Notes: a model not told the origin generated them from the sequence alone. A stretch of 64,000 bases of DNA from Streptomyces sp. NBC_01335 (GCF_035953295.1 NZ_CP108370.1:1798001-1862000); one strand, 5' to 3'. Shown: positions 40,477 to 49,270, counted from the stretch's first letter. Translations and numbers: made by a program.

Positions 40477-41913
40477 CTACTTCGGACTGTCGTCCTCGCC
40501 CACGTGGTGCACGCGGACCAGGTTGGTCGAGCCCGCGACGCCGGGCGGGGAGCCGGCGGTGATGACGATGACGTCGCCCTTGGCGCAGCGGCCGATGCGC
40601 AGGAGCTCCTCGTCGACCTGGGCGACCATGGCGTCGGTGGATTCGACGTGCGGGCCGAGGAAGGTTTCGACGCCCCAGGTGAGGTTGAGCTGGGCGTGGG
40701 TGGCGGCGTCGGGGGTGAAGGCGAGGAGGGGGATGGGTGAGCGGTAGCGGGAGAGTCGTTTGGCGGTGTCGCCGCTCTGGGTGAAGGCGACGAGGAATTT
40801 CGCGCCGAGGAAGTCGCCCATTTCGGCGGCGGCGCGTGCGACGGCGCCGCCCTGGGTGCGGGGCTTGTTCCGGTCGGTGAGGGGCGGCAGGCCCTTGGCG
40901 AGGATGTCTTCCTCGGCGGCTTCGACGATGCGGGACATGGTGCGCACGGTCTCGATGGGGTACTTGCCGACGCTGGTCTCGCCGGAGAGCATCACCGCGT
41001 CGGTGCCGTCGATGATCGCGTTGGCGACGTCGGAGGCTTCGGCGCGGGTGGGGCGGGAGTTGTCGATCATCGAGTCGAGCATCTGGGTGGCGACGATGAC
41101 GGGTTTGGCGTTGCGTTTGGCGAGTTTGACGGCCCGCTTCTGGACGATGGGGACCTGTTCCAGGGGCATTTCGACGCCGAGGTCGCCGCGGGCGACCATG
41201 ATGCCGTCGAAGGCGGCGACGATGTCGTCGATGTTCTCGACGGCCTGGGGTTTCTCGACCTTGGCGATGACGGGGAGGCGGCGGCCTTCCTCGGTCATGA
41301 TGCGGTGGACGTCGACGGCGTCCTTTCCGCTGCGTACGAAGGAGAGGGCGATGACGTCGGCGCCGATGCGCAGGGCCCAGCGGAGGTCGTCGATGTCCTT
41401 CTCGGAGAGGGCGGGGACGGAGACGGCGACGCCGGGGAGGTTGAGGCCCTTGTGGTCGGAGACGACGCCGCCTTCGAGGACGGTGGTGCGGACGTGGGGG
41501 CCTTCGACGGCGGTCACTTGGAGGGTGACGCGGCCGTCGTCGACGAGGATGCGCTCACCGGGGGTGACGTCGGCGGCGAGGCCGTCGTAGGTGGTGCCGC
41601 AGATGTTCTTGTCGCCGTCGGCGAGGGGTTCGACGGTGATGGTGAAGGTGTCTCCGCGTTCGAGGAGTACAGGGCCTTCGCCGAAGTGTCCGAGGCGGAT
41701 CTTCGGGCCTTGGAGGTCGGCGAGGACGCCGACGCTGCGGCCGGTCTCCTCGGAGGCTTTGCGGACGTGGTGGTACCGCTGTTCGTGCTCGGCGTAACTG
41801 CCGTGGCTGAGGTTGAAGCGGGCGACGTCCATTCCCGCTTCGACCAGGGCTTTGATCTGGTCGTACGAGTCGGTCGCGGGTCCCAGGGTGCAGACGATTT
41901 TCGCTCGGCGCAT
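40477..41913 (-). CDS. pyk: Pyruvate kinase
   Basis: The 478-aa protein starts MRRAKIVCTLGPATDSYDQI and has the catalytic and metal-binding landmarks MDVARFNLSHGSYAEHEQR, ADLQGPKIRLGHF, IAKVEKPQAVENIDDIVAAF (catalytic Lys, metal Glu), GIMVARGDLGVEMPLEQVP, and ATQMLDSMIDNSRPTRAEAS. It converts PEP and ADP to pyruvate and ATP at the end of glycolysis. Length fits the bacterial family. It converges on the LAGLIDADG gene with only a 6-bp gap and no visible terminator between. A palindrome lies 18 bp upstream of the start. Confidence 0.97.
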   Translation of the reverse strand: MRRAKIVCTLGPATDSYDQIKALVEAGMDVARFNLSHGSYAEHEQRYHHVRKASEETGRSVGVLADLQGPKIRLGHFGEGPVLLERGDTFTITVEPLADGDKNICGTTYDGLAADVTPGERILVDDGRVTLQVTAVEGPHVRTTVLEGGVVSDHKGLNLPGVAVSVPALSEKDIDDLRWALRIGADVIALSFVRSGKDAVDVHRIMTEEGRRLPVIAKVEKPQAVENIDDIVAAFDGIMVARGDLGVEMPLEQVPIVQKRAVKLAKRNAKPVIVATQMLDSMIDNSRPTRAEASDVANAIIDGTDAVMLSGETSVGKYPIETVRTMSRIVEAAEEDILAKGLPPLTDRNKPRTQGGAVARAAAEMGDFLGAKFLVAFTQSGDTAKRLSRYRSPIPLLAFTPDAATHAQLNLTWGVETFLGPHVESTDAMVAQVDEELLRIGRCAKGDVIVITAGSPPGVAGSTNLVRVHHVGEDDSPK

Positions 41914-41930
41914 GGTTCGAGCCTAGACCT

Positions 41931-41946
41931 TACCTACGGGTAGGTA
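41931..41946. promoter_or_regulatory. Palindrome upstream of pyk (candidate operator)
   Basis: TACCTACGGGTAGGTA has perfect 7-bp arms (TACCTAC/GTAGGTA) around GG and lies 18 bp upstream of the pyk start. A regulator bound here would overlap the promoter or start of the short pyk leader. Upstream on the minus strand, TTGGGC is 17 bp before the palindrome edge. Confidence 0.5.
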
Positions 41947-42173
41947 ATTGGCTCCGATTGACTGCCCAACGCCCTTTCAGTTGAGGGAAGTTGACAGAGT
42001 CGAATTGCGCGGCGGGTTGCTCCGACGAGCGTTTTCCGGGGGTGCCGGTGACGACTCCGCCGGGCATGCGGGGAGTTCGGGGGGACTTCCGGGTGCCCCG
42101 GAGGCCGGACCATCGTCCGGATGTTCCGTCAGGGACAGGCGTTCGTGCGCAGACGGTCACCAGATCGAAATGT

Positions 42174-42186
42174 GAACAGGGTGTTC
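42174..42186. promoter_or_regulatory. GAACA-GGG-TGTTC inverted repeat upstream of the nucleotidase gene
   Basis: Perfect 5-bp arms (42174-42178 and 42182-42186) around GGG lie 104 bp upstream of the exported nucleotidase gene, in an otherwise gene-free 377-bp divergent intergenic region (41914-42290). It may be an operator; no matching regulator is encoded here. Confidence 0.35.
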
Positions 42187-42290
42187 TGTATGCGCCGGGT
42201 GCGTCAGAATCTACGCGCGTCATGAACGTGGAACGACCTGGCCGGGCGCCGGTCGCACGCGTCGTCCGAGTGAACGAGGAGTCAAGAGAG

Positions 42291-44114
42291 ATGCCGTTGA
42301 ACCGCAGGACGTTTCTGGGCCGTTCGGCAGCCGCAGGTGCGGGTGCCGCTCTGGCGGGCGGACTTGTCGCGGGAGAGGCCCAGGCCGCGGCTTCGGGCCA
42401 CGGACAGGGTCACGGGCACGGCGAGAGCCACGGGAAGCGGTACTCGTTCACCGTCATGGGGACGACGGACATGCACGGCAATGTCTTCAACTGGGACTAC
42501 TTCACTGACAAGGAGTACGACGACGCCGCGCACAACGACGTCGGCCTGGCGAAGATCTCGACGATGGTGGACCAGATCCGCGGGGAGCGGGGGCGTGGCA
42601 ACACGCTGCTGATCGACGCCGGTGACACCATCCAGGGCACCCAGCTTTCGTACTACTACGCGAAGATCGACCCGATCACCGCGAAGCGCGGTCCGGTGCA
42701 CCCGATGGCGCAGGCGATGAACGCGATCGGTTATGACGCGGCGGCGCTCGGAAATCACGAGTTCAATTACGGCATTCCCGTGCTGCGGAAGTTCGAGGAG
42801 CAGTGCGACTTCCCGCTGCTCGGCGCGAACGCGCTGGACGCGAAGACGCTGAAGCCGGCGTTCGCCCCGTACGTGATCAAGAAGCTGCGCACGCCGCACG
42901 GCAAGGACGTGCGGGTGGCGGTGCTGGGTCTGACCAACCCGGGCATCGCGATCTGGGACAAGGCGAACGTGAGCGGGAAGATGGTGTTCCCGGGCCTTGA
43001 GGAGCAGGCCGCCCACTGGGTGCCGAAGCTCCGCTCGATGGGCGCGGACGTCGTGATCGTCTCGGCGCACTCGGGCACGTCGGGCACGTCGTCGTACGGC
43101 GACCAGCTTCCGTACGTGGAGAACGCGGCCGGTCTGGTGGCGGAGCAGGTGCCGGGGATCGACGCGATCCTGGTGGGTCACGCGCACTCGGACATTCCCG
43201 AGTACTTCGTGACGAACAAGGAGACGGGCAAGCAGGTCGTGCTCTCGGAGCCGGCGAAGTGGGGTCAGCGTCTGACGCTGTTCGACTTCGACCTGGTGTG
43301 GGAGAAGGGCCGTTGGACGGTGGAGAAGGTCGGCGCCCAGGTGCTGAACTCCAACACGGCCGCCGAGGACAAGAAGATCACGCGGCTCCTGAAGGACGAG
43401 CACGCGAAGGTGGTGGCCTATGTGAACCAGGTCATCGGTACGTCGGTGTCCGCGATGTCCACGGTGGAGGCGCCGTGGAAGGACGAGCCGATCATCGACC
43501 TGATCAACCAGGTCCAGGCGGAGACGGTGAAGGCGGCTCTGGCGGGCGGGGAGTTCGCGTCGCTGCCGGTGCTGTCGCAGGCGTCGTGCTTCTCGCGTAC
43601 GGCCTCGATCCCGGCGGGCAACGTCACGATCAAGGACGCGGCGGGTCTGTACCCGTTCGAGAACACGCTGGAGGCGCGGGTCATCACGGGCGCCCAGGTG
43701 AAGGACTACCTGGAGTTCTCGGCCCAGTACTACGCGCAGACGGCGGCGGGTGCCGCGGTGGACACGTCGAAGCTGACGAACGCGGGCGGTACGCCGGACT
43801 ACAACTACGACGCGCTGTCGGGCGTGACGTACGACATCGACATCGCGAAGCCGGTGGGTTCGCGGATCGTCGGGCTGTCCTTCGAGGGTGCGGCGATCGA
43901 CCCGGCCGCGAAGTTCGTGCTGGCGGTGAACAACTACCGGGCGAGCGGTGGCGGCAACTTCCCGCACGTTCCGGCCGCGCAGCAGGTGTGGGCGAACTCG
44001 GACGAGATCCGGAACACGATCATCGCCTGGGTGACGGCGAAGGGCGAGATCGACCCGGCGGAGTTCGCCACGGTCGGCTGGCGTCTGACGCGGGACGGCG
44101 TTCCGGTGTTCTAA
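42291..44114 (+). CDS. Tat-exported 5'-nucleotidase / 2',3'-cyclic phosphodiesterase
   Basis: The 607-aa protein has a Tat signal (NRRTFLGRSAAAG, twin Arg at 5-6, then a hydrophobic stretch to about residue 33) and a short His/Gly linker (GHGQGHGHGESHG). The calcineurin-like metallophosphatase domain has TTDMHGNVFNWDY (Asp60, His62), LLIDAGDTIQGT, AALGNHEFNYG and ILVGHAHSDIPE. The C-terminal 5'-nucleotidase domain includes LYPFENTLEARVITGAQ and VNNYRASGGGNFPH. It likely scavenges phosphate from extracellular nucleotides, like CpdB/UshA. GAGGAG lies 9 nt before the ATG. Confidence 0.93.
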   Translation: MPLNRRTFLGRSAAAGAGAALAGGLVAGEAQAAASGHGQGHGHGESHGKRYSFTVMGTTDMHGNVFNWDYFTDKEYDDAAHNDVGLAKISTMVDQIRGERGRGNTLLIDAGDTIQGTQLSYYYAKIDPITAKRGPVHPMAQAMNAIGYDAAALGNHEFNYGIPVLRKFEEQCDFPLLGANALDAKTLKPAFAPYVIKKLRTPHGKDVRVAVLGLTNPGIAIWDKANVSGKMVFPGLEEQAAHWVPKLRSMGADVVIVSAHSGTSGTSSYGDQLPYVENAAGLVAEQVPGIDAILVGHAHSDIPEYFVTNKETGKQVVLSEPAKWGQRLTLFDFDLVWEKGRWTVEKVGAQVLNSNTAAEDKKITRLLKDEHAKVVAYVNQVIGTSVSAMSTVEAPWKDEPIIDLINQVQAETVKAALAGGEFASLPVLSQASCFSRTASIPAGNVTIKDAAGLYPFENTLEARVITGAQVKDYLEFSAQYYAQTAAGAAVDTSKLTNAGGTPDYNYDALSGVTYDIDIAKPVGSRIVGLSFEGAAIDPAAKFVLAVNNYRASGGGNFPHVPAAQQVWANSDEIRNTIIAWVTAKGEIDPAEFATVGWRLTRDGVPVF

Positions 44115-44505
44115 GGCGTGTTGTGACAGTCTCGCCCGACCGGCGGCGCCCGGCACGCACGCTTTAGCCGTGTTGTGAACACGCCCTGGTACTCCAGTCG
44201 TACTTCGCGATCCGGTTCGACGGCCTTCGGGGTCGTCGGCCCCGGCCGGATCGCGGAGGGCGGCGGATGGGCGAGCGCACGGTCTGGTTGGGCGAGCGCG
44301 CACAGGGCCTGCGCTCGCTCTTCAAGTCCCTTGCCCTGCCCGGCGGTTCGGCGCAGTCGAGGTCGTCCCCGTGGGCCGGGACCATGGCGTCGGGTGTGAT
44401 CGGCCGCCGTCCGGTGCAAGGGGGAAGCCGGGTCCGCCCCTTCGGGCACCCATCGTGCCCCGTGGCTTCCTGCCCTGGCACCGATGGCGCGTTTAGCGTC
44501 CACGG
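44115..44505. other. 391-bp gene-free stretch after the nucleotidase gene
   Basis: No gene supported. CGTGTTGTGA occurs at 44117 and again at 44169, the second as part of a palindrome CGTGTTGTGAACACG (44169-44183). Near the right end, GGAAGCC (44423-44429) can pair with GGCTTCC (44464-44470) around an inner hairpin GGGCAC/GTGCCC (44444-44460), ending 36 bp before the next gene. The duplicated block could be a scar of a lost element, but no transposase remnant was recognised. Confidence 0.5.
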
Positions 44506-45939
44506 GTGAACCTCTGGACCTCCCTCGAACCTGCCTCCGCGACCGTGGACCCGGGTGACAGTACGACCGTGCGGTTGCGTCTGCGCAACACCGGTGACGT
44601 GGTGGACGAGTACCGTTTCGAAGTGGTGGGCTCACTCGCCCCCTGGGCTCTCGTGGAGCCGCCGTCACTGCGGTTGTTCCCGGGGACGACAGGAACGGTC
44701 GAGGTGACGTTCTCCCCGCCGCGCACGCCGGACGCGGCGGCCGGTCCTCATCCTTACGCGGTGAAGGTCACGCCGACGGAGCATCCGCAGGCCACCACGG
44801 TTCCGGAGGGGAACCTCACCGTCACCCCGTTCACGGAGATGCGGGCGGAGCTGGTGCCGCCGACGGTGAAGGGCCGTTTCCGTGGACGGCCCGGGCTGGC
44901 CGTGGACAACCTGGGCAACACCAAGCTGACGGCGTCGGTGCGCGGCAGCGACAACGGTGACCAGCTGTCGTACGACATCCGTCCGAGCAACGTGCAGATC
45001 GAGCCGGGCCGCGCCGCGTTCCTGAAGGCGACGCTGAAGCCGCGGCAGATCAAATGGTTCGGCTCCAAGGAGGACCGGCCGTACACGCTGGCGGTGCAGC
45101 GGTCGGGTAGCGCGCCGCTGGACGTGGCGGGCACGTACGTGCAGGGGAGTGTCCTGCCGCGCTGGGTGGCGGCCTTCATGAGCCTTCTCCTCGCCCTGGT
45201 GATCGCGTTCGTGATGGCCTGGCTCACCTACAAGCCCCAGGTCGACAGCACCACCACTGAAAAACTCCAGGAGGCCGCCGGCACGTTGGCGCCCCCTCCC
45301 TCGCCGGCCCCCGAGGCCCCGAAGACGACGCCCGCCGCGCCCGTCACGGCACCCCCGGCCGCCGCCGCGACGCAGGAGGCGGACGAGGACGGGGGTGGGG
45401 CCGGAAACGGTGGTTCCGAGGAGAAGGAGACCGAACCCCAGGAGCGGACCGCGGCGACCCTGGTCCGGCAGAAGGCCGCGGAGGAACCGGACAAACCGCA
45501 CATCTGCTACCGCGTCCACGTGAGGGACCGCGACTGGTCCGACGCGGTGTGCGACGGCGACACGGCGGGCACGGAGGGATCGGGGGAGCAGATCACCTCC
45601 GTCGACATCGCGGTGTCCGGAATCAATGGCACGGCCGGCCGCGCACAGGTCTACAACCCCGAGGGAACCGGGACCGAGCAGTACTTCCCCGACCCCTGGT
45701 CGGAAGCCGTGGACGGCACCGACAACTACCTCGGCAGCACCGAGAAGGACGCCCCCTACATGCGGGGGTTCACGATCCAGGTCGACCACGCCGAGAGCGC
45801 CGTCTGCCAGAGCGCGTACATCCACGACGCCGACTGGCTCCCCACGGCATGCGACAACCCCGGCGACAAGCTCGAACTCACCTACGCCGGCGCCCAGGCC
45901 AACGACCTGTGGTTCGAAGCGGTGAGACTCACGGTGTGA
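44506..45939 (+). CDS. Membrane-anchored Ig-like / ChW-like protein
   Basis: The 477-aa protein has N-terminal beta-sandwich sequences (LEPASATVDPGDSTTVRLRL, FPGTTGTVEVTFSPPR) and a second similar block to about residue 215, one membrane helix (VAAFMSLLLALVIAFVMAWL, about 223-242), a ~90-aa Pro/Ala/Glu linker, and a C-terminal domain with ICYRVHVRDRDWSDAVCDGD, AGTEGSGEQITSVDIAVSG and AYIHDADWLPTACDNPGDKL. The DW...DG.xAGTxG pattern resembles clostridial hydrophobic W (ChW) repeats. There is no signal peptide, so the Ig-like part may be cytoplasmic and the ChW-like part outside. Function unknown. GTG start with weak Shine-Dalgarno. Confidence 0.72.
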   Translation: MNLWTSLEPASATVDPGDSTTVRLRLRNTGDVVDEYRFEVVGSLAPWALVEPPSLRLFPGTTGTVEVTFSPPRTPDAAAGPHPYAVKVTPTEHPQATTVPEGNLTVTPFTEMRAELVPPTVKGRFRGRPGLAVDNLGNTKLTASVRGSDNGDQLSYDIRPSNVQIEPGRAAFLKATLKPRQIKWFGSKEDRPYTLAVQRSGSAPLDVAGTYVQGSVLPRWVAAFMSLLLALVIAFVMAWLTYKPQVDSTTTEKLQEAAGTLAPPPSPAPEAPKTTPAAPVTAPPAAAATQEADEDGGGAGNGGSEEKETEPQERTAATLVRQKAAEEPDKPHICYRVHVRDRDWSDAVCDGDTAGTEGSGEQITSVDIAVSGINGTAGRAQVYNPEGTGTEQYFPDPWSEAVDGTDNYLGSTEKDAPYMRGFTIQVDHAESAVCQSAYIHDADWLPTACDNPGDKLELTYAGAQANDLWFEAVRLTV

Positions 45940-46072
45940 TCCGCCGTTTGCCGTCCGCCTGCTCCGGGCTCGGCGGCGGGGGCCTTCCTGGGTTCACCGG
46001 GAGATGCGCGCGACCGGCGGGGCCGAGAAGGAGGCAGCCGGTTCCAGGGGGTTGTTCGTACGCAGGTGCAGG

Positions 46073-46109
46073 GGCGGTCGCTCCGGCTTTCGGGCCGGGG
46101 TGGCCGCCC
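46073..46109. terminator. Nested hairpin between convergent genes
   Basis: GGGCGG (46073-46078) pairs with CCGCCC (46104-46109), and inside CCGGC (46083-46087) pairs with GCCGG (46094-46098). It lies 27 nt past the N-hydroxylase stop and 134 nt past the Ig/ChW-like gene. Confidence 0.5.
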
Positions 46110-46135
46110 TTTCGTGTGGTGTGCCGGTGGGTGGG

Positions 46136-47551
46136 TCAGGTGTTCTGGCGCAGCGGGGCGATGCGCGGGTTCTGCGGGGGGACGGCGGGGTGGGGGGTGA
46201 GGCCGAAGGTGGTGAAGGCGGTGCGGTCGGGGAGCGGGTAGGGGGTGGTGCCGGTGAGGTGGTTGAGGATGGTGGCGCTGCGGTGGGCGGCGAGGCCGAG
46301 GTCGGGGGCGCCGACGCCGTGGGTGTGGCGTTCGGCGTTCTGGACGTAGATGTTGCCGGTGATGGCGGGGTCGAGTTCGAGGCGGTGGTGGAGGTCGACC
46401 CGGGGGCGGCCGGCGGTGTCGCGGCGGATGTGAGGGGCGAGGGTGCCGAGGAGGGTGTCGAGGGGGCGTTCGCGGTAGCCGGTGGCGAGGACGACGGCGT
46501 CGGTGGTGTGGCGGGTGCGGGTGCCCTGCTCGATGTGTTCGAGGTGGAGTTCGAGGCGTTTGTCGGCGAGGCGGCCGGCGGTGCGTACGGAGACGCCGGG
46601 GGTGAGGGTCGCGTCGGGCCAGCCGCCGTGGAGGGTGCGGCGGTAGAGCTCGTCGTGGATGGCGGCGATGGTGTCGGTGTCGATGCCCTTGTGGAGTTGC
46701 CACTGCCGGGTGACGAGGCGGTCGCGGGTCTGCTCGGGGAGCTCGTGGAAGTAGCGGGTGTAGTCGGGGGTGAAGTGTTCGAGGCCGAGTTTGGAGTATT
46801 CCATCGGGGCGAACGCGGGGGTGCGGGCGAGCCAGTGGAGCTTTTCGCGGCCGTGGGGGCGGGCGCGCAGCAGGTCGAGGAAGATCTCGGCGCCTGACTG
46901 TCCTGAGCCGATGACGGTGATGTGTCCGGCTCCGAGGAGTTCTTCGCGGTGGTCGAGGTAGGCGCCGGAGTGGATGACGGGGGCGTCGTCGGATGCGGCG
47001 AGGGGTTCGAGGGGTGCGGGGATGTGGGGTGCGGTGCCGATGCCGAGGGCGAGGTGGCGGGTGTGGGCGCGGCCGAGGGCTTCGGTCTCTCCGTCGGGGT
47101 CGAGTTGGGTGAAGTCGACTTCGAAGAGGGCACGTTCGGGGTTCCAGCGGATGGCGTCGACGTGGTGGCCGAAGTGGAGTCCGGGGAGTTGGTGGGTGAC
47201 CCAGCGGCAGTAGGCGTCGTATTCGGCGCGCTGGATGTGGAAGCGCTCGGCGAAGTAGAAGGGGTAGAGGCGGTCGCGGGTGCGGAGGTAGTTGAGGAAG
47301 GTCCAGGGGCTGGTGGGGTCGGCGAGGGTGACGAGGTCGGCGAGGAAGGGGACTTGGAGGGTGGCACCTTCGATGAGGAGGCCGGGGTGCCAGTGGAAGT
47401 CGGGGCGTTGGTCGTAGAAGGCGGTGCTCAGCGGGGCGTGGGGTGGGTGGAGGCGGTGGGCGAGGGCGGCGAGGGAGAGGTTGAAGGGGCCGATGCCGAT
47501 GCCGATGAGGTCGTGGGGCCGGCGGGTGCCGGGGGTGGTGCGGTCGGTCAT
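46136..47551 (-). CDS. Lysine/diamine N-hydroxylase (flavin N-monooxygenase, siderophore type)
   Basis: The 471-aa protein has the IucD/PvdA/DesB layout: FAD motif IGIGIGPFNLSLAALAHRL, FYDQRPDFHWHPGLLIEGAT, LQVPFLADLVTLADPTSPWT, the NADPH motif ITVIGSGQSGAEIFLDLL, and the C-terminal VVLATGYRERPLDTLLG. It N-hydroxylates the terminal amine of lysine, ornithine or a derived diamine using FAD, NADPH and O2. The ATG overlaps the stop of the decarboxylase gene by four bases (ATGA), so the two are coupled. By comparison with DesB the likely substrate is a diamine such as cadaverine or putrescine, but this is inferred. No siderophore synthetase is in the window. Confidence 0.88.
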   Translation of the reverse strand: MTDRTTPGTRRPHDLIGIGIGPFNLSLAALAHRLHPPHAPLSTAFYDQRPDFHWHPGLLIEGATLQVPFLADLVTLADPTSPWTFLNYLRTRDRLYPFYFAERFHIQRAEYDAYCRWVTHQLPGLHFGHHVDAIRWNPERALFEVDFTQLDPDGETEALGRAHTRHLALGIGTAPHIPAPLEPLAASDDAPVIHSGAYLDHREELLGAGHITVIGSGQSGAEIFLDLLRARPHGREKLHWLARTPAFAPMEYSKLGLEHFTPDYTRYFHELPEQTRDRLVTRQWQLHKGIDTDTIAAIHDELYRRTLHGGWPDATLTPGVSVRTAGRLADKRLELHLEHIEQGTRTRHTTDAVVLATGYRERPLDTLLGTLAPHIRRDTAGRPRVDLHHRLELDPAITGNIYVQNAERHTHGVGAPDLGLAAHRSATILNHLTGTTPYPLPDRTAFTTFGLTPHPAVPPQNPRIAPLRQNT

Positions 47552-48948
47552 CGGTGGGTGCAGCCTTCCGTGAGTTCGGCGCTGAGGCGGGTGACGTGGG
47601 CGAGCAGGGCGGTGAGGTCGGTGGGGGTGGTGCGGGGGTTGAGGAGGGTGACTTTGAGCCAGAGCCGGTCGTCGGCGCGGGCGCGGCCGAGGACGGCGTG
47701 GCCCTGGTCGAGGAGGGCGCGGCGGAGGGTGGCGACGGTGCGGTCGTCGGCGTCGGTGGGGCGGAAGAGGACGGTGCTGATGGTGGGGGGTGCGTGGAGT
47801 TCGAGGCCGGGGGTGCGGGTGATGAGGTCGGCGAGGTGGTGGGCGGCGGCGAGGGTGCGGTCGATGAGGTCGGCGAGTCCGTCGCGGCCGAGGGCTTGGA
47901 GGGTGACGGCGATTTTGAGGGCGTCGGCCCGTCGGGTGGTGCGCAGGGAGCGGCCGAGGGTGTCGGGGATGCCGGCTTCGGTGTCGTCGTCGGCGTTGAG
48001 GTAGGGGGCGAGGTGGTGGAGGGGTGAGAGGTGGTGGTGGTCGGGGACGGCGAGTATGCCGGCGGGGGCGGGCTGCCAGCCGAGTTTGTGGAGGTCGAGG
48101 GTGACGCTGTGGGCGCGGTGGAGGCCGTGGACTTTGGCGCGGTGGGTGGGGCTGAGGAGGAGGGTTCCGCCGTAGGCGGCGTCGATGTGGAGTTCGGCGC
48201 CGTGGGTGTCGCAGAGGTCGGCGATGGCGGTGAGGGGGTCGATGGCGCCGCTGTCGGTGGTGCCGGCGGTGGCGGTGACGAGGTGGGGGCCGGGGGTGGT
48301 GGTGAGGGCGTGGTGGAGGGCGGTGAGGTCCATGGTGCCGTTGGGGGCGGGGACGACGTGGGGTGCGGGGAGGCCGAGGAGCCAGGCGGCGCGGGTGATG
48401 CTGTGGTGGGCGTTGGCGCCGTGGATGGTCTGGACGGGGCCGTGGCGTTCGCGGGCGAGGAGGAGGGCGAGTTGGTTGGCTTCGGTGCCGCCGGTGGTGA
48501 TGACGGCGTCGGGGTGGGGGTGGTGGGGGTAGATCTCGCGGGCGAGGGTGTCGGTGAGTTCGGTTTCGAGGGTGGTGGCGGCGGGTGCCTGGTCCCAGGA
48601 GTCCATGGAGGGGTTGAGGGCTGAGGCGGCGAGGTCGGCGGCTGCGGCGAGGGCGAGGGGCGGGGTGTGGAGGTGGGCGGCGCAGTGGGGGTGTGCGGGG
48701 TCCGCGGCGCCTTCGGCGAGGGCGGTGACGAGGGTGCTCAGGGCGTGGTGGGCGCCGGTGCCCTGGTCGGGGAGGAGGGGGCCGATGGCGTGGCGGGTGC
48801 GGGCGGTGGTGGCGGTGGGGCCGCCTGCGGGGAGGGGGCCGGCGCGGCGGGTGGCGCCTTCGTGGAGGGCGGCGAGGACGGTGTCGAGGAGGGGGCGGAG
48901 GTGGTCGGGGCCCGTGGTGCCGCCGGCGAGGGGTGGGGTGGTGGACAT
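47548..48948 (-). CDS. PLP-dependent group II decarboxylase (diamino-acid decarboxylase)
   Basis: The 466-aa protein has group II decarboxylase landmarks: SALNPSMDSWDQAPAATTLE, AVITTGGTEANQLALLLARE, His181 in GANAHHSITRAAWLLG (cofactor stacking), ELHIDAAYGGTLLLSP (Asp pairing with pyridine N), and the PLP lysine K288 in SVTLDLHKLGWQPAPAGIL. Relatives in siderophore clusters (DesA, RhbB) make cadaverine or diaminopropane from lysine or diaminobutyrate. It is the first gene of a coupled two-gene unit with the N-hydroxylase. GAAGGGG precedes the ATG. The coding strand is strongly C-biased at third positions. Confidence 0.85.
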   Translation of the reverse strand: MSTTPPLAGGTTGPDHLRPLLDTVLAALHEGATRRAGPLPAGGPTATTARTRHAIGPLLPDQGTGAHHALSTLVTALAEGAADPAHPHCAAHLHTPPLALAAAADLAASALNPSMDSWDQAPAATTLETELTDTLAREIYPHHPHPDAVITTGGTEANQLALLLARERHGPVQTIHGANAHHSITRAAWLLGLPAPHVVPAPNGTMDLTALHHALTTTPGPHLVTATAGTTDSGAIDPLTAIADLCDTHGAELHIDAAYGGTLLLSPTHRAKVHGLHRAHSVTLDLHKLGWQPAPAGILAVPDHHHLSPLHHLAPYLNADDDTEAGIPDTLGRSLRTTRRADALKIAVTLQALGRDGLADLIDRTLAAAHHLADLITRTPGLELHAPPTISTVLFRPTDADDRTVATLRRALLDQGHAVLGRARADDRLWLKVTLLNPRTTPTDLTALLAHVTRLSAELTEGCTHR

Positions 48949-49218
48949 GGGTGTGGGCTGCCCCTTCGTTGGTGTGGTGGCGGTGGACGTGCGGGCGTCT
49001 CTTTGTTCGGGTTGCGGTTGGGCCGCCCGGTCCAACGATGCCGACCCTAAAGGGGTATGGGCGTGTGGCGCGGCGCACGCGTACGTATTCGCCATCGCAG
49101 TACGGAAGTTCGAGCCGGTCCAGTACGCGTCGAGGGGTGGCGGAGATGCGCAGGCACACACCGTTCCCGTCAACTGTCGTCGTCTGCAAGCTTGTTCACG
49201 GGCGGGGCCGGACATGGC
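48949..49218. other. Upstream region of the decarboxylase gene
   Basis: This ~270-bp gap should hold the promoter of the decarboxylase/N-hydroxylase pair. The only operator-like element seen is a weak inverted repeat ACCC-TAAAG-GGGT (49044-49056). I looked for an actinobacterial iron box (TTAGGTTAGGCTCACCTAA type) and did not see one. Confidence 0.4.
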
Positions 49219-49257
49219 CGCGCCCGGCGCCCCCCGGGTGGAGGGGCGCCGGGCGCG
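49219..49257 (-). terminator. pepN terminator
   Basis: CGCGCCCGGCGCCCC (49219-49233) pairs with GGGGCGCCGGGCGCG (49243-49257) around a 9-nt loop, 13 nt past the pepN stop. Confidence 0.8.
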
Positions 49258-49270
49258 TGGGTGCTGAGGG

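Noticed and set aside
42150..42200. PHO box upstream of the exported nucleotidase
   Set aside because: GTTCACA-like and GAACACC-like blocks on the minus strand are 9 nt apart, not the 11-nt direct-repeat spacing of PhoP sites.
44115..44505. Insertion sequence remnant
   Set aside because: A short duplicated block and a palindrome are present, but no transposase fragment, matched terminal repeats or target duplication could be recognised.
48949..49218. Iron box (DmdR/IdeR site) upstream of the decarboxylase/N-hydroxylase pair
   Set aside because: No sequence close to TTAGGTTAGGCTCACCTAA was found by eye; only a weak ACCC/GGGT dyad.
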